DNA of 64,000 nucleotides from Psychrobacter sp. Cmf 22.2 (GTDB taxonomy: Bacteria; Pseudomonadota; Gammaproteobacteria; Pseudomonadales; Moraxellaceae): positions 62,001 through 126,000 of the forward strand of contig NZ_MRYA01000005.1 of assembly GCF_001921745.1 (NCBI RefSeq), written 5' to 3'. Below are positions 58,242 through 64,000 of the stretch, piece after piece (the first letter of the stretch is position 1; each line of letters starts with the position of its first letter). Made by a program: the position numbers and the translations under genes. Below the pieces are notes generated by a model. It saw nothing but the letters and a program-made list of their open reading frames with translations, did not search any database and was not told the origin of the DNA.

Positions 58242-58487
58242 TTAAAACCCTGCCTCATCCTGTGTCAGTGGACTAATCTTGATAGGTACCGCGAATAACC
58301 ATGCCATACCAGCCGTACAATAAAAACCCTTGTCATCAAAAGACATAATGCGAGCTGTAAAGTCGTTGTCGACTTGATCTGACATAGCTTCTTCGTCACT
58401 ATTATCACTCACTGCACACCATATTTGTGTGTCACCACGATCCAACATTGCACGTGTTAGTTCACTACCAGTTAATTCTTGATACAT
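58242..58487 (-). CDS. Small protein, 81 aa, member of a local duplicated pair
   Basis: MYQELTGSELTRAMLDRGDT, then IWCAVSDNSDEEAM and a C-terminal WLFAVPIKISPLTQDEAGF. A strong GGAGG ribosome site precedes the ATG. It is homologous along its whole length to the 58748-58999 gene. No family recognised; probably cytoplasmic. Confidence 0.65.
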   Translation of the reverse strand: MYQELTGSELTRAMLDRGDTQIWCAVSDNSDEEAMSDQVDNDFTARIMSFDDKGFYCTAGMAWLFAVPIKISPLTQDEAGF

Positions 58488-58747
58488 TCTAATTCCTCCT
58501 AATTACAGGTTAGGGTTATTAAACACTAAAATACTCTGTGGTTTAATACTTTTATCAACCTAAGTAGTTAAGCACACCTAAAAATACTTTATATAAAGAA
58601 TATTTAATATAACAGTATTATAGATATATTGAATTTGAATGTTATAAGTTATTGTTTCTTTTATCTATTTATAATTGTATAAATGGTCCTTTCTTTGGTT
58701 CGAACGGTTGTTTGTAGTTGTGGCTACGATTATTGAATCAATATTAC

Positions 58748-58999
58748 TCAAAATCCTATCTCGTTTTGACTCATCTCAACTCTACGAACAGGAACAGCAT
58801 ACTTCCATGGTTTTCCTTCATTACAAATAAAATAGTCATTTGTATAGGTAACAATAGGATAGATGCAGCTATAGTCAGCTTCATTAATAGCAGTCAGAGC
58901 TTGTCCATCACTATCATTACTTACTGCGCACCATACTTGCTTATTACCGCGACTTAACATTGCACGTGCTAGATCACTACCTATTAAATTATTGTTCAT
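58748..58999 (-). CDS. Small protein, 83 aa, paralogue of the neighbouring gene
   Basis: MNNNLIGSDLARAMLSRGNK, VWCAVSNDSDGQALT and WKYAVPVRRVEMSQNEIGF align with the 81-aa neighbour (shared: L-x-R-A-M-L-x-R-G, WCAVS-x-x-SD, the AVP and the final E-x-GF). ATG at 58999 with AAGGA at 7 nt; the frame opens earlier at a TTG. About 260 bp separate the two genes. Confidence 0.65.
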   Translation of the reverse strand: MNNNLIGSDLARAMLSRGNKQVWCAVSNDSDGQALTAINEADYSCIYPIVTYTNDYFICNEGKPWKYAVPVRRVEMSQNEIGF

Positions 59000-59444
59000 A
59001 CATATATCCTTATTAATGGACAATCGTCGTTATTTCTAAGCATACCTTTTGTAATATCGATTTATGTTTATAGAATGTTCACTTTTGTGTCTTAGTTTTT
59101 TAGATACACTCACATTAACTATACAAAGCTTAAGCAGATAATTAAAAAATATAGATACTTAAATATAAACGCTTAAACAAATTAATTATTAACGTATAGA
59201 TACGACTTATCTATATAGACAATTTCTATTAAGAGCAGTACACCTTAGGGAAGTTCTTGCCGTCTTTCAACCTTTAGATGTGGGTACAGAAAACCAATAA
59301 GTTTATTAATTTTAATAAATAGACAATAAAAACAGACAAAACACTCCTATTGACAGCCATTACTTAAGTTTAGATTGGTAGTGATATCAACTCGATATGA
59401 GTCTATTAATAAAAATCAGACATCACTTATTTAAGGAGTCTAGA
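59000..59444. other. AT-rich intergenic region
   Basis: No gene or strong structural signal seen in about 445 bp. A promoter for the lipoprotein gene is expected near its right end. Confidence 0.45.
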
Positions 59445-59747
59445 ATGAGACATATATTACTAAAATCGAGAGGAATCACACGGCTACTAGGAATAGCACT
59501 TGTTGCTACAGTTGTAGGAATGAGCGCTTGTAGTAGTGAAACAGAAGAGGCCAATGACACTGTAGCAGTAGATCAGTCTACTGCTAACGTAGAGACGTCA
59601 GCGATGACTAAAGAAGAAAGTGTCACCGAGGAGCCATCCGAACTTATAGACAATACTATGCCTGATAAAACAAATACCGAAGAGATGGCAACTGACTCTG
59701 CTGAGAACACATATATCGATAAAACAGATGCTGAGGGCTTACAATAA
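59445..59747 (+). CDS. Small lipoprotein, 100 aa, acidic
   Basis: Signal peptide with lipobox VVGMSAC, giving a lipid-anchored Cys at about residue 31; the rest is low-complexity, rich in Glu, Thr, Asp and Ser (ETEEANDTVAV and onward), probably disordered. The ATG at 59445 has AAGGAG 6 nt upstream, which beats the longer frame at 59397. Function unknown. Confidence 0.7.
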   Translation: MRHILLKSRGITRLLGIALVATVVGMSACSSETEEANDTVAVDQSTANVETSAMTKEESVTEEPSELIDNTMPDKTNTEEMATDSAENTYIDKTDAEGLQ

Positions 59748-59788
59748 ATGGCAATTGAGTAGTAAATAACCAATCGAGCATAACAACT

Positions 59789-59832
59789 AAAGAGGCATAC
59801 AAGGTTACACAGTTGTCTGCCTCTTTATTTTA
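59789..59832 (+). terminator. Intrinsic terminator after the lipoprotein gene
   Basis: AAAGAGGCA (59789-59797) pairs with TGCCTCTTT (59818-59826), with ACAA/TTGT pairing inside, followed by a T-rich stretch. Confidence 0.8.
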
Positions 59833-59934
59833 AAATTAATTATATTTTGCTTTGTCTCAGGCAAACGCATGGCAATTTTATTTACCTAACAATGTTGCTA
59901 TCTATAGTATCTATCGATGTTGTTTGTTTATGAA

Positions 59935-61458
59935 TTAATCTTTAGCATTTAATTGTTCTTTTGAGCGCCGCTCTTCCCAGTACAGGGCGTTTTTAATACC
60001 CAGTTTGTTAGGATCAAACGTATAGCGAGACACCCCTGCTTTACGCTGGGTCTCATAATCTTTAAGCGCCTTAAATGCAGGACGTGCTATGAAAAAGATC
60101 AGCAAGATGCCAACGATATTTAACCATGCAATCAGACCAACGCCAATATCGCCAACCGCCCAGATGTAGCCGGCCGAATTGAGTCCACCATACGCAATCA
60201 TCGACATCGTCAATATTTTAACTAAGAATAATCCTATTCTATTGACCCTAGGACTAATAGAGCGTGTCAGATAGGCGACATTGACTTCAGCAATATAATA
60301 ATTGGCTAAAATGGTAGTAAAAGCAAAAAAGAAGACGGCAACAGCAATAAACGTATTACCAAATGCGCCATAGACTGACTCCATTGCCAACTGCGTAAAA
60401 GCAGGAGAGTTGATTTCAGTACCTGCCATGACGTTTTGTACAAGATATTGACCCTCAGGCAACGTTCCTTGAATATTATAGGTTCCCATTGTCAAAATCA
60501 TAAAAGCCGTTGCTGAGCAAACCAACAAGGTATCGATATAGACAGAAAATGATTGTACCAATCCTTGCTGCGCTGGATGATCGACCTCAGCAGCAGCGGC
60601 AGCATGAGGAGTCGTACCTTGACCGGCTTCACTTGAGTAGACACCGCGTTTGACACCCCAACCGAGGGCGGCTCCCAGTCCTGCCTGAGCGGTAAAAGCG
60701 TCACCAATGATTAGCCCAAATACTTGCGGAATCAGCTCAAAATTGATGAGCATGATTATTAAAGCTAAGACAATATAGCCGATTGCCATAAACGGTACGA
60801 CAATTTCGGTAAACGTTGCAATACGCTTAATACCGCCAAAGATGATAATGCCAAAGACAATAAGGATTAGCGCTATTGCCCCAAGTCTCATGCTACTGAC
60901 GTCTGTGCCTAAGATGTTTAGCGTAGTCCCCTCACCCATCACCTGTGTGACAGCATTGACCACGCCATTTGTTTGAATGCCGGGTAAAAATATACTTAAA
61001 GCGGTGATAGCAGCAATCGCAAAAACGATACCGTACCAGCGTTGTCCCAGTGCCTTTTCAAAATAGTAAGCCGGACCACCACGATACTCTCCCGTAGTCG
61101 CATCTTGTTCTTTATATATCTGTGCTAGTGTTGATTCAATATAAGCCGTAGTCGCGCCTAAGAATCCGACTACCCACATCCAAAACACAGCACCTGGTCC
61201 ACCAAAGCCAATAGCCGCTGCCACGCCTGCTATGTTGCCCATCCCTACACGTCCCGCTAACGACAAGGTCAATGCCTGAAAGGAAGAGATACCATTACGA
61301 CTTGCTTTGCCTTTGAATATGAGACGTAACATCTCTCCAAAGAGACGTACTTGTGCAAACCGTGTCACTATCGAGAAGAATAAACCTGCTCCTAAGCACA
61401 AGTAGATTAGCGCTGAGCTCCAAATGATGCCGTTTATTGTATTGACGAAATCTTCCAT
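59935..61458 (-). CDS. Sodium:alanine/glycine symporter (AgcS/AlsT family)
   Basis: 507-aa inner-membrane symporter with about 11 helices. Family motifs: SLAGRVGMGNIAGVAAAIGFGGPGAVFWMW, TGEYRGGPAYYFEKALG, GWGVKRGVYSSEAGQGTTPHAAAAA. Imports alanine or glycine with Na+. Stands alone on the minus strand. Confidence 0.92.
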   Translation of the reverse strand: MEDFVNTINGIIWSSALIYLCLGAGLFFSIVTRFAQVRLFGEMLRLIFKGKASRNGISSFQALTLSLAGRVGMGNIAGVAAAIGFGGPGAVFWMWVVGFLGATTAYIESTLAQIYKEQDATTGEYRGGPAYYFEKALGQRWYGIVFAIAAITALSIFLPGIQTNGVVNAVTQVMGEGTTLNILGTDVSSMRLGAIALILIVFGIIIFGGIKRIATFTEIVVPFMAIGYIVLALIIMLINFELIPQVFGLIIGDAFTAQAGLGAALGWGVKRGVYSSEAGQGTTPHAAAAAEVDHPAQQGLVQSFSVYIDTLLVCSATAFMILTMGTYNIQGTLPEGQYLVQNVMAGTEINSPAFTQLAMESVYGAFGNTFIAVAVFFFAFTTILANYYIAEVNVAYLTRSISPRVNRIGLFLVKILTMSMIAYGGLNSAGYIWAVGDIGVGLIAWLNIVGILLIFFIARPAFKALKDYETQRKAGVSRYTFDPNKLGIKNALYWEERRSKEQLNAKD

Positions 61459-61823
61459 GTATCTGTTCCTAATACTGTTGCTACAAATATAAATATAACG
61501 GCAGTAGTGATTTGTTTGGCTTTTTATTTAATCGTAGACTTTTCATACCGTAAAGAGACTGCAATTTGGCATAGATTTAAAATAATTACTAGACAGTTTT
61601 TTCAACGATTGTGTTTGAATTAGCATATATTTAAGTTTGATGTCATAAAAATGCGCATGACGATAGCATTTCTTACCGTTAAAATATTCCATTCGCCGCT
61701 ATCTAATGCAACAAGCCTACTGCCTTAACCATTTGCTAACCACACCAATGTTTGGAGTAAGTTATACTAAACACCCCACTCAACTCGACAACGCTTTCAA
61801 AAACAATAACAACGGATTGCTCT
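61459..61823. other. Intergenic region between divergent agcS-type and cls genes
   Basis: 365 bp, AT-rich, no gene supported. A 64-codon frame at 61706-61900 runs into the cls gene in another frame and has no ribosome site. Confidence 0.45.
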
Positions 61824-63298
61824 ATGGTATTGGATATTTTACTCGTTATTCACTTTATATTATTACTGATCATATCTTTACGAGTACTTTCACGTCCTGA
61901 ATTAACGTCACCAGCTAGGCTTGCTTGGTTGGTTGTTTTGTTCGTGCTGCCATACATTGGCGTGGTTGTCTACTGGATGTTCGGTGAAGTCCATTTAGGA
62001 AATGGCTTTGCACAGCATTATAAAAAAATCATTGACGATCTGCATCACAATAACCCTGAAGTACTCGGCTGCAAGGGCGCGCTAACAGAGGCTGTCAAAC
62101 CGGAATACCGAGCTGCCTTTGCCTATTCAGCCAATATCACAGGCTTTCATACCACCTTAGGCAATCGGGCTGAGCTGATGAAAGATGCAGCCGATACACG
62201 TCAGCGTATGATTGCAGATTTCGATGCAGCGACCGATCATATTCATGTACTGTATTATATTTGGCTCATTGACGGAATGGGAGTTGATACCGCTAAAGCC
62301 CTGATACGTGCTGCTAAGCGAGGGGTTACTTGCCGGGCAATGGTCGATGGAATGGGTTCACGCAAAATGGTTGGCTCCAAGATATGGCAAGAAATGAAGG
62401 ATGCTGGCGTACAAGTCAGCGTTGCCTTGCCGATTAACAATCCAATAAAGGTACTACTATTTAGCCGTATTGATTTGCGTAATCACCGTAAAATCACAGT
62501 CATAGACGGGAAGATTGGCTACTCTGGTAGTCGCAACTGTGCGGATCCTGAGTTTCGAGTAAAGCCAAAATTTGCACCATGGATAGACATTATGCTACGA
62601 GTTGAAGGACCTGTGGTTGCACAAAATCAAATGCTGTTTGCGAGCGACTGGTTGATTGAAAACCCAGATACTCCTTTTGACAGTTTTCCTTATTATACTG
62701 AATCTCATACTAAAACCAGTAACGAGTCTTATCTTGAGTATCAGGAAGATTCAAAACAAAATAGTTTTGCCGCGCAAGTCTTTGCAGATGGACCGACTCA
62801 GCAACATGGCTCAACCCCGCAGTTTTTAGGTGCCCTTATCAGTCAAGCTCAGCACACCTTAATTATCTCTACCCCTTATTTTGTACCAGATTATTCGCTA
62901 GTCAGTATTTTATGCGCGACGGCCTATCGCGGGGTAGAGGTCACGATGATTTTCCCAAAACACAATGACTCATTGGTAGTAGCAGCGACCAGTCGCAGTT
63001 ACTACAAGCAGGGGTAAAAATCTATGAATATAGGCCAGGTTTGCTGCACGCTAAAACTTTGACTGTTGATGGTAACATCAGCTTAATTGGCTCGACCAAC
63101 TTGGATCTTCGTAGCTTTGATTTGAATTATGAAAACAATATTGTGTTTAGTGATACAGCGCTAACTGCTGATATTATCGAGCGCCAAAACCAGTATATCG
63201 CTGATTCTGATGAGGTACAGCTTAAACAAGTCAAAGACTGGCCGCTGCCTTATCGGATTTGGAATAATATCGTCGCTACCATGGGACCTATATTATAA
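61824..63298 (+). pseudogene. cls: Cardiolipin synthase, interrupted by a frameshift
   Basis: Phospholipase D-type enzyme joining two phosphatidylglycerols. Frame 1 (61824-63017) has two N-terminal membrane helices and the first HKD motif (HRKITVIDGKIGYSGSRN), and ends right after SRSYYKQG at a stop. From 62999 another frame resumes the family sequence (LLQAGVKIYEYRPGLLHAKT), including the second HKD (LHAKTLTVDGNISLIGSTN), to 63298. A loss of 13 bp between direct repeats would explain it. Either a real inactivation or a sequencing error; the first part alone lacks half the active site. Confidence 0.85.
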
Positions 63299-63309
63299 AT
63301 TGACTAATC

Positions 63310-64000
63310 TCACGATAAAGTTGTGCGTTTTTTTAATACATATACCACAAATTTTGCTTCGGTTATAAATGGTGCGGTCTCAGCACTGGCCAGCAATGCT
63401 TGACGATTTTCAGGACGAGCGCGATAAGCATAAGGCGTCATGGTCAGTAGGTCTGCTAATTCACCTGCAGGTAAGCTTAATGATGTATTAATATTATGCG
63501 TGTCTACAAGCTCAAAATAAGGCGCTAAAGTGGGCAAAAACTTACTGGAGTCATGCTCACGTACGCTATCAAACAAGGCTTCACGTATACTCGCCAAGTG
63601 CCTGACATCCGGCTTGGCGATCAATAGATATCCCTCTTCTTGTAAAACCGTTGCAAATGCCTCTGGTAGAATCGGGCTAAATATACTACTAATACCTGTC
63701 ATGCTATGAGGACGCAAAGGTAAATGCGCAGCGCTGGTCACTAATGGATAAATAGCTGCTATCTTAGTGTCAGTCTGTTTGCCATCGATATTTTGTTGAT
63801 ACCAAAGATAGTTTGCCGCTTTACTGACTTTAGCCAAGCTGGCAAGCGCAGGCTTACTGATATCGGCAGCGATTAAAGTATCCATACCAGTTTGCGCCAT
63901 TGCCTGTGTGTAATAGCCTTCTCCGCAACCAATATCCAGCCAATTCATAGCAGTATCGTTTTGCCCCAGTAGCTGGGTCATCTGCTGGCAGATAAGCGTT
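63310..64000 (-). CDS. rlmA: RlmA-like 23S rRNA (guanine) methyltransferase, 5' end outside the window
   Basis: SAM-dependent methyltransferase with motif I WLDIGCGEGYYTQAM, ADISKPAL (motif II) and a C-terminal domain with TMTPYAYRARPENRQAL, all features of RlmA, which methylates G745 of 23S rRNA. The frame remains open through base 64000 upstream of the first internal ATG (63981), so the start and the N-terminal zinc finger lie beyond the window. The name is by motif resemblance. Confidence 0.8.
   Translation of the reverse strand, partial: TLICQQMTQLLGQNDTAMNWLDIGCGEGYYTQAMAQTGMDTLIAADISKPALASLAKVSKAANYLWYQQNIDGKQTDTKIAAIYPLVTSAAHLPLRPHSMTGISSIFSPILPEAFATVLQEEGYLLIAKPDVRHLASIREALFDSVREHDSSKFLPTLAPYFELVDTHNINTSLSLPAGELADLLTMTPYAYRARPENRQALLASAETAPFITEAKFVVYVLKKRTTLS

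Overview
The window looks like a chromosome segment from a Moraxellaceae gammaproteobacterium, most likely Psychrobacter or a close relative. The best evidence is a BfmR/BfmS pair whose receiver and winged-helix domains are nearly those of Acinetobacter BfmR, together with a minus-strand F1Fo ATP synthase operon, zur-znuCB divergent from znuA, dksA-gluQ, ftsW-murD and glnK-amtB. The species call is from remembered protein resemblance only; no search was run.

Core chromosome, 1 to about 31.2 kb: an EnvZ-type sensor kinase; a tiny membrane protein (1650-1829); bfmS and bfmR separated by a terminator; a 55-bp palindrome; the ATP synthase genes atpC-D-G-A-H-F-E-B, read leftward, with atpI set off upstream by 726 bp; the zinc regulon with a clear Zur box; a CpdA-like phosphodiesterase; dksA and gluQ; ftsW and murD; a SulP transporter and a UspA-like protein; glnK and amtB with an NtrC site between them; a DUF2147 protein, a small hypothetical protein and a secreted NucA-type nuclease; and tRNA-Ser(GGA).

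Integrated element, about 31.26 to 55.95 kb: an exact 22-bp repeat (31260-31281 and 55931-55952) joins the 3' end of tRNA-Ser to a distal att copy. Paired TGTTGGTCTA-type sites near both ends look like integrase arm sites. The element encodes a P4-type tyrosine integrase, a ribbon-helix-helix-like protein with an acidic 12-residue repeat tail, an inovirus Gp2/YfjJ-type replication protein preceded by a cluster of hairpins, a zinc-ribbon protein, DUF932, YqaJ exonuclease, a Cys-rich Gp3-like protein and AlpA. Most of these stand alone behind their own intrinsic terminator. A small metabolic cargo follows (orphan TRAP binding lipoprotein, Fe-alcohol dehydrogenase, SMP-30 lactonase). Next comes a long leftward defence-type operon: two overlapping 61-aa proteins, a catalytically degenerate methylase-TRD fusion, HsdM, HsdS, HsdR, a divergent NdpA/YejK-like protein, a membrane-anchored unknown protein and a remnant of an AlbA/RecG-like gene.

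The most likely undescribed biology is this extended type I locus, in particular the pseudo-methylase/specificity fusion upstream of hsdM and the NdpA-like plus membrane-protein pair downstream of hsdR.

Core chromosome resumes at about 56 kb: PaaI-type thioesterase, EamA transporter, small unknown proteins including a duplicated pair, a small lipoprotein, an AgcS/AlsT amino-acid:Na+ symporter, a cardiolipin synthase gene broken by a frameshift, and the 3' part of an rlmA-like rRNA methyltransferase gene running off the window.
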